Positions 28,078-37,953 are shown, numbered from the stretch's first letter. The stretch is DNA of 64,000 nt from Micrococcus flavus (GCF_014204815.1 NZ_JACHMC010000001.1:558001-622000), one strand, 5' to 3'. Notes: generated by a model not told the origin, from the sequence alone. Numbers and translations are program-made.

Positions 28078-29901
28078 TCAGTCCTCGGCCACGCCCAGGC
28101 TGCGGCGGACCTCGTCGGCGTCGCGGCGGACCCGGGCGGCCTCCTCGTGCTCGCCGAGCGCCGCCAGGCACTGGTGCAGGCCCGTGAGGGCGCCCAGGCG
28201 CACGAGGTCCGAGCCGGTGGACTCGTGGACCAGGCGGAACAGGGTGGCGGCCTGCTCGGGACGGCCGTCCTCGGCCACCACGTACGCCGCGAACAGCTCG
28301 GCCTGCGCGGCGCCCTGGGCGTCGCCGGCGTCGTGGAACATGTCCGCCGAGGTCAGCGCGGCGGACACGGCCTCGTCCCCCTGGTGCAGCGCCCACAGGG
28401 ACCGGGCCCGGGTGTCCAGGTAGTCCGCGCGCTGCCACGGGGTGCCGGTGCGCTCCGCCAGGGCGATCGCCTCGTCCAGCAGGGCCAGTCCGTCCCCGCG
28501 CCCGGTCTCGCAGCGCAGGTAGCCCAGGGCGTGCAGGGCGGAGGCGAGCACGGCCGGGTCCTCGTCCGCCGCGAGCCGGGCCTGCTCCACGGCCCTCTCG
28601 AAGAGGCCCAGGGCGCCGGCCCGGGCCACGTCCCCGCGGTCCCGGTGCGTCAGGGCACCGGCCGCCAGCAGCGTGTGCGCGGCGTCGGCGTGCTGGCCGC
28701 ACCCGGTGAACAGGTCCGCGGCCTCCCGCCAGTGCGGCAGGGCGTCCGCGGGGCGGTCCTGCTCGTGCAGCGCGTGCCCCAGGTCCACGAGGGCCCGGGC
28801 CCGCTCGGCCTCGTTCCCCTCGGCGGCCTGGCGGCGCACGAGGCCCTCCAGCACGGGCTCGGCCTCCTCGGCCCGGCCGGCGGCCACGAGCTGGTGGCCC
28901 CACCAGTAGCTCAGGCTCGCCGCCTCGGGGGCCTCCGCCTTCTCCGCGTGCACCGACGCCAGCCGCCAGGCGGCCACGGACAGGTCCTGCCGGTCCGGGT
29001 CGTGTCCGGCCACCCGCCCCACGAGGGCCGCGGCGGAGGCCGCGCCGCGCCGCAGCCCGGCCCGGGCCATCTGCTCGGCGGCCCGCAGGGCGAAGTCCAG
29101 GGCGGCGTCGTCCCGATCCTCGCCGTGCGCCGCGAGCGCCCGCACGAGCGTGGCGGAGGCGCGCACTACGGCTGCGCCGGGCAGCCGCAGCGCCCGGACG
29201 GCCGCCTCCTCCGCGGCCCGGGTCTCCTCGCGCCACAGGTGCAGTCGGGAGCGCAACAGGTGGACGTCCGCCTCGGCGCCGGCGCCCAGGGCGGCCCCTG
29301 CGGCGCGCTGGCGTTCGAGGGCCGCCAGGGCCTCGTCCGCCGCGGCCAGGGCGCCGTCCAGGTCGGCGGCCTGCACGCGGTGCGCGCACAGGCCCAGGAG
29401 CGCGTCGGGCAGGACGGTGTCCGCGGGGTCGGCGGCGGCGCGGGCTCGCTCGTCCTCCACGACGCCGGCCAGCACGGTGGCCTCGAAGTCGTCCGGCTCG
29501 CGCAGCAGGGCCGCTCCGAGCTGGACCTCCAGCTCCGCCTGTCGGGGCCGCCCGAGGGAGCGGAGGAGGTCGGCGCGTTCGGCGGTCCACCGCTCGAGTC
29601 CGGCGGCGTCCCGCGCGTGGGCGGCGGCCGTGGCCAGCAGCCGCAGCAGGCCGAGCCGGACGGCCGGGTCCCCGCCGCCGGCGGCGTCCAGTCCCGCCCG
29701 GGCGTGGGCGGCGGCGTCCTCGGGCTCCTCACGCAGCAGCGCCTCCAGGGCGCGTTCGCGGCGGCCGGGCGCGTCGAGGGCGTCGTGGGGGTCGGCCGGG
29801 GCGACGAGCGGCCCCTCGGCCTGCCGCAGCAGTCGCTCCACGACGACGAGGGGGTCCCTCCCGGCGAGCGTCTCGCCCGGGCGCGGGGCGGGGTCCTGCA
29901 C
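28078..29901 (-). CDS. Tetratricopeptide-repeat protein
   Basis: 607 residues from a GTG at 29901 with GAAGGAGA upstream; the frame is open further upstream but the extra sequence is not protein-like. Almost entirely alpha-helical, Ala/Leu/Arg-rich, with repeated TPR-like helix pairs such as ARALVDLGHALHEQDRPADA, LHALGYLRCETGRGDGLALL and ADYLDTRARSLWALHQGDEA. No signal peptide or membrane segment, so it is cytoplasmic. TPR arrays act as protein-binding scaffolds; partners cannot be inferred. The product pairs with no obvious operon neighbour. Confidence 0.75.
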   Translation of the reverse strand: MQDPAPRPGETLAGRDPLVVVERLLRQAEGPLVAPADPHDALDAPGRRERALEALLREEPEDAAAHARAGLDAAGGGDPAVRLGLLRLLATAAAHARDAAGLERWTAERADLLRSLGRPRQAELEVQLGAALLREPDDFEATVLAGVVEDERARAAADPADTVLPDALLGLCAHRVQAADLDGALAAADEALAALERQRAAGAALGAGAEADVHLLRSRLHLWREETRAAEEAAVRALRLPGAAVVRASATLVRALAAHGEDRDDAALDFALRAAEQMARAGLRRGAASAAALVGRVAGHDPDRQDLSVAAWRLASVHAEKAEAPEAASLSYWWGHQLVAAGRAEEAEPVLEGLVRRQAAEGNEAERARALVDLGHALHEQDRPADALPHWREAADLFTGCGQHADAAHTLLAAGALTHRDRGDVARAGALGLFERAVEQARLAADEDPAVLASALHALGYLRCETGRGDGLALLDEAIALAERTGTPWQRADYLDTRARSLWALHQGDEAVSAALTSADMFHDAGDAQGAAQAELFAAYVVAEDGRPEQAATLFRLVHESTGSDLVRLGALTGLHQCLAALGEHEEAARVRRDADEVRRSLGVAED

Positions 29902-30203
29902 GGCGGTCTCCTTCGGGTCTCGTCCACGGGGCCCGACGTCGGACCCGCTGCGGGCCCGTGCCTGGCGGCGGGCCGTCCCCGGGACGGCCGCGGCGGTCCT
30001 CGGGTGATGCCCCAGCGTAGCCAGCGGCGCGTCGGCGACGGGCGCGGGGCCGGCCGTGTTCGCCGCGGGGGGACGGGACCGGGCGCGGGACGGGGTCGCG
30101 CCCGGCACGGGACCGTGCGCGGGCCGGGCTCGTAGACTGGACCGGTCCCGCACCGCCGCCCCCGGCCGCCTCCTCCGCCCCGGCCCCGACCCCAGGAGTC
30201 CCC

Positions 30204-30707
30204 GTGAGCCCTGCCCCGCCGAGCGAGCCGGCCGCCGCCGTCGCCCCGCCCGCCCCGGACGGCGTCTTCCAGACCCGGGCGGGCTCCTATGCGCTGATCG
30301 TGGCGGACGGCGCCGTGCTGCTCTCCGCGTGGCAGGGGCCGCAGGGGATCGTGTGGACGCTGCCCGGCGGCGGCATCGAGCTGGGGGAGAGCCCCGAGCA
30401 GGCGTGCCTGCGGGAGGTCGAGGAGGAGACCGGCCACACCTGCGAGCTCACCGGCCTGCTCGGGGTGACCACCGGCACCGTCCCCGCCGAGCGCCGCCTG
30501 CGCGGCGAGGGCGTGCCGCTGCTCACCGTGCAGGTGCTGCACACCGCGCGGCTCACCGGCGGGACGCTGCGGCCGGAGACCGACGGCTCGTCCGTCGACG
30601 CCCGCTGGTTCCGCCTGGACGCGCTCGAGGACGTCCCGCTCTCCTCCTGGGTGCGTCGCGCCCTGGAGCTGGCGGGGCTGCCCGCCCCCGCGGAGCCGTC
30701 CCGATGA
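30204..30707 (+). CDS. NUDIX hydrolase
   Basis: 167 residues. The Nudix box is complete: GGGIELGESPEQACLREVEEETGH, matching GX5EX7REUXEEXGU, for Mg2+-dependent hydrolysis of a nucleoside diphosphate-linked substrate. GTG start with CAGGAG upstream. Substrate not predictable; the short C-terminal extension (LSSWVRRALELAG) is of the simple single-domain type. The stop overlaps the next ATG by 4 bp, tying it translationally to a lipoprotein gene. Confidence 0.88.
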   Translation: MSPAPPSEPAAAVAPPAPDGVFQTRAGSYALIVADGAVLLSAWQGPQGIVWTLPGGGIELGESPEQACLREVEEETGHTCELTGLLGVTTGTVPAERRLRGEGVPLLTVQVLHTARLTGGTLRPETDGSSVDARWFRLDALEDVPLSSWVRRALELAGLPAPAEPSR

Positions 30708-31957
30708 CGCCCCGGCCGCCCGTCCCGGCCCGCCGGCGCCGTGGTCGACGCGCCGTCGGCCTCGGCGCGGCCCTCGCCCTGACCCTCGGGACCGCCGGCT
30801 GCGGCACCGAGGACCCCTCCGAGCCCGCCCCGCCGACGGGGGAGCCCGTGCGGGTGGTCCACGGACCGGGGCAGGCGGAGACGGCCGCAGCCGCCGTCGT
30901 CGCCCGCCACCTCGACCGGGCCGGGCACCCCGTGACGGTCGCGGACGAGCCCGAGGCCGCCGCGTGGTCCGCCGCCGGGGGGGACACGGTGGCGATCGTG
31001 GACACGCTGGCGCTGGCCCTGGCCGCCGACCCCGAGGCCGTGCTGCCGCAGGAGGACCCGGAGGACGAGGCCGCGCGCGCCTCCGCCGTGCCCACCCCGA
31101 GCCCCGTCACGCTGGAGCCGCTCGACCCGGACGCGCCGCCGCGGGTGCCCGCCGACGCGTCCGCGACCGTCGCGGCGCCCACCCCGCTGGCCGACGTCGG
31201 CCCGGCGGCGGACACCGAGGCGGTGCGGGCGATCGTGGACGCCGCCCTCGCGCGCGCCGCGGCCGGCGGGGACGTGGCCGCCCCGCCGTCCTCCTCCGGC
31301 GGGCCGACCGCCTCCGGGAGCTCGTCCTCGGGGCCGGCGTCGTCGGCGTCCGCGCCGCCGGATGCGCCCCGCGTGCTCTCCTCCTCCGCGGGCGAGCTGC
31401 GCCTGGCCCCGGTCCTCTCCGCGGGCACCGCGGCGCGCCTGGAGCTGGAGTCCGTCGACGACCTCAACGGCCGCTGCGGGGACCTGGCTGCGGCCCTGCC
31501 GGCCGCGCTCGCCGAGGGCCCGGGCGGGGAGCGGGCGACCGCCCTGCTCACCGCGCGCCTGGACGCCTCGGCCGGCTGCCGTCCCGCCGAGTGGACCGTG
31601 CTGGCGGACCCCGCCGGGCCCGCGCTCGTGCGGGACGAGATCGGACTGGCGGTCGACCACACCGTGGACCCGGACGTCCCGCCCTACGGGCTGGCGGTCC
31701 TCGAGGATCCCACCGGCGTCCTGCCGGCCGGGCGCGTCGTCGTCGTCGGATCCCCGGGCGCCCTGGACGACGGGGTCGAGGCGGCCCTGCAGGAGGTGAT
31801 GACGGCCCTGGACGAGGACGGCCTGCGGGACCTGGCGCGCGTCAGCACCGGCCCGGACGCCCTCGCCCCGGACGAGGCCGCCCAGTATTGGCTGGTCAGC
31901 GCGGGGCTCGAGGAGGCGCCGGAGGACTGGGTGGTCCCCGTGGACGGCTGGTTCTGA
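30704..31957 (+). CDS. Putative lipoprotein with OpuAC-like binding fold
   Basis: 417 residues starting at the ATG in the ATGA overlap with the Nudix gene. RRAVGLGAALALTLGTAGC is a signal sequence ending in a lipobox, so the protein should be anchored outside the membrane. The mature part has two separated conserved blocks (VRVVHGPGQAETAAAAVVAR and AAWSAAGGDTVAIVDTLALA; later LRLAPVLSAGTAARLELES and VLADPAGPALVRDEIGLAVDH) around a Ser/Pro/Ala-rich spacer. The pattern resembles glycine betaine/osmoprotectant-binding (OpuAC) proteins, with a large low-complexity insertion. No ABC permease or ATPase gene is adjacent, so its transporter role is uncertain. Confidence 0.55.
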   Translation: MTPRPPVPARRRRGRRAVGLGAALALTLGTAGCGTEDPSEPAPPTGEPVRVVHGPGQAETAAAAVVARHLDRAGHPVTVADEPEAAAWSAAGGDTVAIVDTLALALAADPEAVLPQEDPEDEAARASAVPTPSPVTLEPLDPDAPPRVPADASATVAAPTPLADVGPAADTEAVRAIVDAALARAAAGGDVAAPPSSSGGPTASGSSSSGPASSASAPPDAPRVLSSSAGELRLAPVLSAGTAARLELESVDDLNGRCGDLAAALPAALAEGPGGERATALLTARLDASAGCRPAEWTVLADPAGPALVRDEIGLAVDHTVDPDVPPYGLAVLEDPTGVLPAGRVVVVGSPGALDDGVEAALQEVMTALDEDGLRDLARVSTGPDALAPDEAAQYWLVSAGLEEAPEDWVVPVDGWF

Positions 31958-32012
31958 GTCGCGCGGACGCGCGGGGCGTCACGGACGCCCGCGCGGTGCC
32001 ATGATGGGGCGC

Positions 32013-33254
32013 ATGGTTTCCACCGGCGCCCCCCGCGAGATCCGTCAGTCCTCCAAGCTGCTCAACGTCCGCTACGACGTGCGCGGCCCCATCCTGGAGG
32101 AGGCACAGCGCATGGAGGCCGCCGGCCACCGGATCATGAAGCTGAACATCGGCAACCCCGCCCCGTTCGGCTTCGAGGCCCCGGACTCGATCCTGCAGGC
32201 CATGTACCAGCAGCTCCCCCACGCCCAGGGCTACTCGGACTCCAAGGGCATCTACTCCGCCCGGACCGCCGTGTCCCAGTACTACGAGTCCCGCGGCATC
32301 CGGGACATCTCCGTGGACGACGTCTTCGTGGGCAACGGCGTGTCGGAGATGATCTCCATGGTGCTGCAGGCCCTCGTGGACGACGGCGACGAGGTCCTCA
32401 TCCCGTCCCCGGACTACCCCCTGTGGACCGGCGCCACCACGCTCTCCGGCGGCTCCGCCGTGCACTACCGGTGCGTCGAGGAGGAGGGCTGGGAGCCCGA
32501 CCTCGAACACATGGAGTCGCTCATCACCGAGCGCACCAAGGCCGTGGTGCTCATCAACCCGAACAACCCCACCGGCGCGGTCTACTCGCGGCAGGTGCTG
32601 AACGGCGTGATCGACCTGGCCCGCCGGCACAACCTGGTGCTCCTCGCGGACGAGATCTACGAGAAGATCACCTACGACGGCGCCCGCCACATCAACGCCG
32701 CCGGCCTGTCCGACGACGTGCTCACCCTGACCTTCTCCGGCCTGTCCAAGGCGTACCGCGTGGCCGGGTTCCGCTCCGGCTGGGTGGCCGTCTCCGGGCC
32801 GAAGCACCGCGCCCGCGACTTCCTGGAGGGCCTGACGCTGCTGGCCAACATGCGCATGTGCGCCAACGTGCCGGCGCAGCACGCCATCCAGGTGGCCCTC
32901 GGCGGCTACCAGTCCATCGAGGACCTGATCCTGCCGGGCGGCCGCCTGCTCGAGCAGCGCAACCTGGCCCAGGACCGGCTCAACGCGATCGAGGGCGTGT
33001 CCGTGCAGCCGGCCCAGGGCGCCCTGTACCTGTTCCCGCGCCTGGACCCCGAGGTCTACCCGATCGACGACGACGAGAAGTTCGTGATCGAGCTGCTCCG
33101 GGCCAAGAAGATCCTGGTCAGCCACGGCGGCGCCTTCAACTACCCGCACACCGACCACTTCCGCCTCGTGACCCTGCCGAGCGTGAAGGACCTGGACATG
33201 GCCCTGGACCGCCTCGAGGACTTCCTCGAGGACTGGCGGGACCGCCGCGGCTGA
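32013..33254 (+). CDS. PLP-dependent aminotransferase, alanine aminotransferase-like
   Basis: 413 residues, fold-type I class I/II aminotransferase. KLNIGNPAPFGF and LINPNNPTGAVYS are substrate/PLP-pocket motifs, LLADEIYEKITYDG has the Asp/Tyr pair, and FSGLSKAYRVAGFRSGW holds the PLP lysine. The C-terminal VSHGGAFNYPHTDHFRLVTLP carries the carboxylate-binding Arg. Closest by pattern to AlaA (glutamate-pyruvate aminotransferase). Start chosen at 32013; ATGs at 32001 and 32004 are in frame. The ribosome binding site is weak. Followed 24 bp later by the PPK2 gene. Confidence 0.88.
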   Translation: MVSTGAPREIRQSSKLLNVRYDVRGPILEEAQRMEAAGHRIMKLNIGNPAPFGFEAPDSILQAMYQQLPHAQGYSDSKGIYSARTAVSQYYESRGIRDISVDDVFVGNGVSEMISMVLQALVDDGDEVLIPSPDYPLWTGATTLSGGSAVHYRCVEEEGWEPDLEHMESLITERTKAVVLINPNNPTGAVYSRQVLNGVIDLARRHNLVLLADEIYEKITYDGARHINAAGLSDDVLTLTFSGLSKAYRVAGFRSGWVAVSGPKHRARDFLEGLTLLANMRMCANVPAQHAIQVALGGYQSIEDLILPGGRLLEQRNLAQDRLNAIEGVSVQPAQGALYLFPRLDPEVYPIDDDEKFVIELLRAKKILVSHGGAFNYPHTDHFRLVTLPSVKDLDMALDRLEDFLEDWRDRRG

Positions 33255-33278
33255 GCCGCACCCCTGAGAGGAGACCGC

Positions 33279-34199
33279 ATGTCGAGGACGTCGAAGGACA
33301 AGGACGAGCCCACCACGGAGGGCGCGGAGAGCGTGTTCGACGCCCCCGCGCGCCAGCTGCTGCGCGCCCGCCGGCCCGACGGCGCGCCCGTGGGCCCCGC
33401 CGACGTCGACCCCCGCTCCACCCCCGGGTTCACCGGGGACAAGGTGGAGGGGAAGGCGGCGCTCGCGGCCCGCGCGGACCGCCTCGCCGCGCTGCAGGAG
33501 CTGCTCTACGCCCGCTCCACGCGCGAGGCGCCGGACGGCTCGCCCGCCCCGTCCGTGCTGCTGGTGGTGCAGGCCATGGACACCGCCGGCAAGGGCGGGA
33601 TCATGCGCCACGTGATCGGGCAGATGGACCCGCAGGGCGTGGACCTGAAGGCGTTCAAGGCGCCCACGGCGGAGGAGCGCGAGCACGACTTCCTGTGGCG
33701 GATCCGCCCCCATGTGCCGGGCCCGGGGCGGATCGCCGTGTTCGACCGCTCCCACTACGAGGACGTGCTCATCCAGCGGGTGCGCGGGTTCGCCCCGGCC
33801 GAGGAGATCGAGCGCCGGTACGGCGTCATCCGGGACTTCGAGGCGGAGCTGGCCGCGGCCGGCACCCGCGTGGTGAAGGTGATGCTGCACATCTCCGCGG
33901 ACGAGCAGAAGGCGCGCCTGGCCGAGCGGCTGGAGCGTCCGGACAAGCACTGGAAGTTCAACCCGGCGGACATCGACGAGCGGGCCCTGTGGGAGGAGTA
34001 CCAGGAGGCCTACCGGATCGCCCTGCTGCGGACGGACGCCACCGACGCCCCGTGGTTCGTGGTCCCGGCCGACCGCAAGTGGTACGCCCGCCTGGCCGTC
34101 CAGCAGCTGCTGCTCGAGACCCTCGAGGGGCTCGAGCTGGAGTGGCCGGAGGCGGACTTCGACGTCGAGGAGCAGAAGGCCCGCCTGGCGGCCTCCTGA
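33279..34199 (+). CDS. PPK2-family polyphosphate kinase
   Basis: 306 residues. PPK2 proteins transfer phosphate between polyphosphate and nucleotides (usually NDP or NMP to NTP or NDP). LLVVQAMDTAGKGGIMRHVIG carries the P-loop with the characteristic Asp-Thr-Ala-Gly-Lys-Gly. RIAVFDRSHYEDVLIQRVRG is the Walker B/lid region, and KHWKFNPADIDERALWEEYQ and PWFVVPADRKWYARL are diagnostic. The length is that of single-domain class I or III enzymes, so nucleotide preference cannot be fixed. GAGAGGAG upstream of the ATG. Confidence 0.9.
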   Translation: MSRTSKDKDEPTTEGAESVFDAPARQLLRARRPDGAPVGPADVDPRSTPGFTGDKVEGKAALAARADRLAALQELLYARSTREAPDGSPAPSVLLVVQAMDTAGKGGIMRHVIGQMDPQGVDLKAFKAPTAEEREHDFLWRIRPHVPGPGRIAVFDRSHYEDVLIQRVRGFAPAEEIERRYGVIRDFEAELAAAGTRVVKVMLHISADEQKARLAERLERPDKHWKFNPADIDERALWEEYQEAYRIALLRTDATDAPWFVVPADRKWYARLAVQQLLLETLEGLELEWPEADFDVEEQKARLAAS

Positions 34200-34304
34200 C
34201 CCCGGACCGGCACCCCTTGTGTCGACGTGGGGCCTCCGGTCTAGGGTCGAGTCCTGCAGACCGGAGGCGCACGGCCTCCGGCGGACCTGAGAAGGAGACT
34301 CCTC

Positions 34305-34880
34305 ATGGCTGACTCCCAGAAGCCCCTGGCCGGCCGCACCATCGCGTTCCTGGCGACCAACGGCGTCGAGCAGATCGAGCTGACCTCCCCGTGGGAGGCC
34401 GTGGAGGCCGCCGGTGGCTCCCCGGTGCTGGTGTCCCCGCAGGCGGACAGCATCACCGCGATGAACGACGACTGGAACCACGGCGACTCGTTCGACGTGG
34501 ACGTGCAGCTGCTCGCCGCCGAGGCGAAGGACTACCACGCGCTCGTGCTGCCCGGCGGCACCCTCAACGGGGACGCCCTGCGCGTCGACGTGGACGCGGT
34601 GGCGTTCGTGAAGTCCTTCTTCGAGCAGCACAAGCCGGTCGCGGCGATCTGCCACGCGCCCTGGACGCTGATCAACGCCGGTGTGGTGGAGGGCCGCGAG
34701 CTCACCTCCTACAAGTCCCTCGAGGCGGACCTGAAGAACGCCGGCGCCCTGTGGCAGGACGCCGAGGTCGTGGTGGACGAGGGCCTCGTGACCTCCCGCA
34801 ACCCCGGTGACCTGCAGGCGTTCAACGCCAAGCTGATCGAGGAGTTCGGCGAGGGCCGCCACGAGGGCCAGACCGCCTGA
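34305..34880 (+). CDS. DJ-1/PfpI-family protein
   Basis: 191 residues of the PfpI type (class I glutamine amidotransferase-like fold). GRTIAFLATNGVEQIELTSP is the start with the conserved Glu, YHALVLPGGTLNGDALR is the central strand, and VAAICHAPWTLINAG is the nucleophile elbow with Cys-His. Members act as deglycases, chaperones or proteases; which applies is unknown. AGAAGGAG precedes the ATG. Monocistronic by context, with a hairpin about 55 bp after the stop. Confidence 0.9.
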   Translation: MADSQKPLAGRTIAFLATNGVEQIELTSPWEAVEAAGGSPVLVSPQADSITAMNDDWNHGDSFDVDVQLLAAEAKDYHALVLPGGTLNGDALRVDVDAVAFVKSFFEQHKPVAAICHAPWTLINAGVVEGRELTSYKSLEADLKNAGALWQDAEVVVDEGLVTSRNPGDLQAFNAKLIEEFGEGRHEGQTA

Positions 34881-34934
34881 CTCAGGGCCGCGGCACCTCC
34901 GGGCTCGCGCCCGGGATTGCCGCCCGCCATCATG

Positions 34935-34976
34935 ACGCCGCCCCGCACCCCGGTCTCTCCGGGGGCGGGGCGGCGC
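34935..34976. terminator. Hairpin between the PfpI and xseB genes
   Basis: Imperfect GC-rich inverted repeat (about 34936-34953 with 34959-34975) between convergent genes. Confidence 0.6.
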
Positions 34977-35042
34977 CGTTTCCCGAACGAAAGGGTCCGG
35001 GGGCCTGCCGTTTCCCGAACGGAAAGGCTCGGGGGGGGGGGG
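34975..35042. repeat. 32-bp tandem duplication ending in a 12-G tract
   Basis: GCCGTTTCCCGAACG starts at 34975 and again at 35007 and both are followed by a similar GAAAGG-type segment, so a unit of about 32 bp is duplicated. The second copy runs into twelve consecutive G (35031-35042) that abut the xseB stop codon at 35043. Confidence 0.8.
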
Positions 35043-35321
35043 TCAGTCCTCGGCGTCCTCCGGTGCGCCGGCCCGGGCCCGGACCTCGTCCAGGCGCGTG
35101 CGGGCGCCGTCGAGCCAGGCCTGGCAGCGGTCCGCCAGCGCCTCGCCGCGCTCCCACAGGGCGAGGGACTCCTCGAGTCCGGCGCCACCGGCCTCGAGCC
35201 GGCCGACGGTCTCCACGAGCTCGGCGCGGGCCTGCTCGTAGCTCATGCGGGCGACGTCCGAGGTGTCGGCGGAGGTGAATCCGCCCACGGCCGTGCCCTG
35301 CTGGTCCTGCTGCTCGCTCAT
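35043..35321 (-). CDS. xseB: Exodeoxyribonuclease VII small subunit
   Basis: 92 residues. Binds the large subunit to form ExoVII, a processive single-strand exonuclease. The core MSYEQARAELVETVGRLEAGGAGLEESLALWERGEALADRCQAWLDGARTRLDEV matches the two-helix XseB domain (LE.G...LEESL..WE.G..L...C). An unusual 24-residue Gln/Thr/Asp-containing N-terminal extension precedes it. The ATG overlaps the end of xseA by 4 bp, so the two are translationally coupled. A 12-G tract follows the stop directly. Confidence 0.95.
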   Translation of the reverse strand: MSEQQDQQGTAVGGFTSADTSDVARMSYEQARAELVETVGRLEAGGAGLEESLALWERGEALADRCQAWLDGARTRLDEVRARAGAPEDAED

Positions 35322-36652
35322 GCGTCCTCCGGGTCGGTGGGGGTGTGGGTGTCGGTGACGTCGGCCTCGAGGCGGCCGGCCGCCACGAGGATGTCCAGGT
35401 GCGAGCCGGGGGAGACCTCGTCGGCGCGGCGGACCACGCGTCCGGCGTGCTGGACCACCGCGTAGCCGCGGTCCAGGGTCTGCTGGGGGGAGAGGGCCCG
35501 GACTCGGGCGCGCAGGGCGGCCACGGCGTCCGACTCGCGGGCCAGACGGTGGCCCAGGCTCACCCGGGCGCGCTCCCGCCACCGGCCGAGGTCCTCGGCG
35601 CGGGCGTCCACCATGACGTGGGGGTGGGCGAGCACGGGGCGGGAGCGCAGGGCGGCCAGCGCCTCGGCCTCCCCGCGCACGCGGCGCTCCACCGCGGCCG
35701 CCATGCGCTCGCGCGCGTGGGCCAGTCCGAGGGCCTCCTGGGCGGCGTCCGGGACGATGCGCTTGGCGGCGTCCGTGGGGGTGGAGGCACGCAGGTCCGC
35801 GACGTCGTCCAGCACGGGCCGGTCCGCCTCGTGGCCGATCGCCGAGACGACGGGCGTACCCGCCGCCGCCACGGCCCGCACCAGGGCCTCGTCCGAGAAG
35901 GGGAGCACGACCTCCTCGAGGGCGCCGCCGCCGCGGGCGATCACGATCACCTCCACGGTCGGGTCCGCGTCCAGCTCGGCGAGGGCGGCGGCCACCTGCC
36001 GCGGCGCGTCGGTGCCCTGCACGGCCACCTCCCGCACCTCGAACACGGCGGCGGGCCAGCGCAGGTGGGTGTTGCGCAGGACGTCCTTCATGGCGTCCGA
36101 GTCCCGGCCGGTGATCAGGCCGATCACGCCGGGCAGCACGGGCAGCGGGCGCTTGCGGGCGGGCGATGTGAGACCCTCCTCGGCCAGGCTGCGGCGCAGC
36201 AGCTCCACCCGGGCGAGCAGGTCCCCCAGACCCACCGGCTTCATCTCCAGGACGTTCATGGAGAGCCGACCGGCCTTGAGCCAGAAGTTCGGCTTCACGC
36301 GGGCCACCACGCGGGAGCCCTGCTGGACCGTGGGGTCGATGCCGGCCGCGACGTTCCGCCATGCGGCCAGCGGCAGGGAGACCTCCTGGTCGAGGTCTCG
36401 CATGGTCATGTAGACGTTGCCGCGGTTGTTCTTGAACTCGATCAGCTGGCCCTCGATCCAGGTGGCCGGCGCCCGCTCGATGTGCAGCTTCAGGTTCTCC
36501 GAGAGGCGGTGCAGCGGCCACGGCCGCTCGGGGGAGGTCTCGGACGCCGTCACGGGGCCGGGCTCCGCGGGCTCGCCCGCCGCGCCGCCGGCGTGCTGCA
36601 CCGCATCGTCCTGCGGGGTGGTGTCCTCCACGTGGCCTCCTGCCGTGCTCAC
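35318..36652 (-). CDS. xseA: Exodeoxyribonuclease VII large subunit
   Basis: 444 residues, catalytic subunit of ExoVII. A flexible N-terminus of about 45 residues precedes the OB-fold DNA-binding domain ([22 protein letters not shown]). The catalytic domain follows, with [39 protein letters not shown] and [20 protein letters not shown], then STPTDAAK. The long coiled-coil region after that binds XseB, and the C-terminal LDRGYAVVQ is the conserved end. GTG start at 36652. Expressed with xseB through a 4-bp overlap. Confidence 0.96.
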   Translation of the reverse strand: MSTAGGHVEDTTPQDDAVQHAGGAAGEPAEPGPVTASETSPERPWPLHRLSENLKLHIERAPATWIEGQLIEFKNNRGNVYMTMRDLDQEVSLPLAAWRNVAAGIDPTVQQGSRVVARVKPNFWLKAGRLSMNVLEMKPVGLGDLLARVELLRRSLAEEGLTSPARKRPLPVLPGVIGLITGRDSDAMKDVLRNTHLRWPAAVFEVREVAVQGTDAPRQVAAALAELDADPTVEVIVIARGGGALEEVVLPFSDEALVRAVAAAGTPVVSAIGHEADRPVLDDVADLRASTPTDAAKRIVPDAAQEALGLAHARERMAAAVERRVRGEAEALAALRSRPVLAHPHVMVDARAEDLGRWRERARVSLGHRLARESDAVAALRARVRALSPQQTLDRGYAVVQHAGRVVRRADEVSPGSHLDILVAAGRLEADVTDTHTPTDPEDA

Positions 36653-36802
36653 CGGGACCCGACCCGGTCCCCTGTCCGGGCCGCGCGGGCCGCGCGCCCG
36701 GGCGTTCCCCAGAGTCTGTCACTACGCTCGGACACCGTAACGCGCCCCGGGCCTGCGACGGCCCGGGCCGCCGCCCGCTGTGGATCGTCAGGAAGGTCGC
36801 CC

Positions 36803-37876
36803 ATGCGCACCGTGCTCTCCGTCCTCGTCTCGCTGCTCGCGGGGCTGCTGGCCCTCGTGGCCGTCACGGGCGCCCTCGTGGACGAGGTCGCCCACCGCCC
36901 GGAGACCGTGCGGGGCCTGGCGGAGCAGGTCGCCTCCGACGACGCCGTCCGCGCCGCCATCCCGCGGGCCGTCACCGACGTCGTCGAGGACGCCGTCCCC
37001 GAGGAGGTGCCGGAGCCGCTGACGCAGTGGGCGGAGGACCTGACCCGGCCCATCGCGGAGTCCGTGGCGGAGGACCCGAAGGTCGTGCAGGGCTGGTCGG
37101 ACACCGCGGACGAGGCCCGCCGGGCGTGGCTGATCGACCTGGACCGCGCGCGCGAGTCCGAGGCCCCGATGCCCGCCGGACGCTTCGACGTCCCGTTCGG
37201 ACCCGTCGCCCAGACCGGTCTGGTGTCCGCGCTCGGCGAGGTCGAGACCTCCCTGCGCGAGGACCGCGTCGCGGTGCCGGGCCAGGGGCTCGTGGAGGCG
37301 CTCCTCGGGGTGGACGTCGGGGACTGGGCGGCGGAGACGCTGATCGCCCCGCTGTACGACCGCGCCGCCGAGCTCCGCGACAGCTCCGAGCTGACCATGA
37401 CGGTGCAGGTCGAGGCGCTGAGCGGCGTGGAACGGTCCACCGTGGCCGCGTGGGTGGGCGCGTCCGCGCACTGGGAGTGGGCGGCCGTGGCGGCGCTCGT
37501 GCTCCTGCTCGCCGCCGTCGTCCTGGCCCCGGCCGGCCGCCGCGGGCTGGCCCTGGCCATGGCCGGCCTCACGGTGCTGCTGGGGACGCTGGGTCTGCGC
37601 AGTGCCCTGGCGCCGGAGTCCTTCGCCGTCTCCGCTCCGGAAGGGGTGCCCGACGGCGTCGCCGCACTGGTCCGGGAGGTCCAGCGCGCCGTCGTGCCCG
37701 CCCTGGAGGGTGCCCTGGCCCCGTGGTTCGAGGGGCTGCTGCAGGGCGGCGGCGTGCTCCTGCTGCTCGGGGTGCTCGTCCTCGCCGCCGAGCTGCTGGC
37801 GCGTCATCTGCGCCGGCGCCGTACCCATCACCGCACCGAGGGATCCCACCGCTCCGAGGGGTCCGCCCTCGCCTGA
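36803..37876 (+). CDS. Actinobacterial integral membrane protein, unknown function
   Basis: 357 residues. An N-terminal helix ([20 protein letters not shown]) could be a signal anchor. A soluble stretch of about 200 residues follows, with [20 protein letters not shown] and [19 protein letters not shown]. Three further hydrophobic segments come after ([59 protein letters not shown]), then a short basic His/Arg-rich tail. The pattern of one helix, an external domain and a C-terminal helical cluster recurs in uncharacterised actinobacterial proteins. AGGAAGG upstream of the ATG. Divergent from xseA. Confidence 0.72.
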   Translation: MRTVLSVLVSLLAGLLALVAVTGALVDEVAHRPETVRGLAEQVASDDAVRAAIPRAVTDVVEDAVPEEVPEPLTQWAEDLTRPIAESVAEDPKVVQGWSDTADEARRAWLIDLDRARESEAPMPAGRFDVPFGPVAQTGLVSALGEVETSLREDRVAVPGQGLVEALLGVDVGDWAAETLIAPLYDRAAELRDSSELTMTVQVEALSGVERSTVAAWVGASAHWEWAAVAALVLLLAAVVLAPAGRRGLALAMAGLTVLLGTLGLRSALAPESFAVSAPEGVPDGVAALVREVQRAVVPALEGALAPWFEGLLQGGGVLLLLGVLVLAAELLARHLRRRRTHHRTEGSHRSEGSALA

Positions 37877-37940
37877 CGGACGGCCCGGGCCGTGGACACG
37901 GGCCTCGGCTCCGCCCGCGGCGGACGGCGAGCGCGGCCGA

Positions 37941-37946
37941 TAGCAT
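37941..37946 (+). promoter_or_regulatory. Putative leaderless -10 of ispH
   Basis: TAGCAT, 7 nt before the ATG at 37954, favouring that start over the in-frame ATG at 37945 that overlaps the hexamer. Confidence 0.5.
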
Positions 37947-37953
37947 GGTCGGC

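Noticed and set aside
31896-34862. A 988-codon minus-strand frame opposite the aminotransferase, PPK2 and PfpI genes
   Set aside because: It is antisense to three well-recognised genes, has repetitive His/Gly/Val composition and no start signal.
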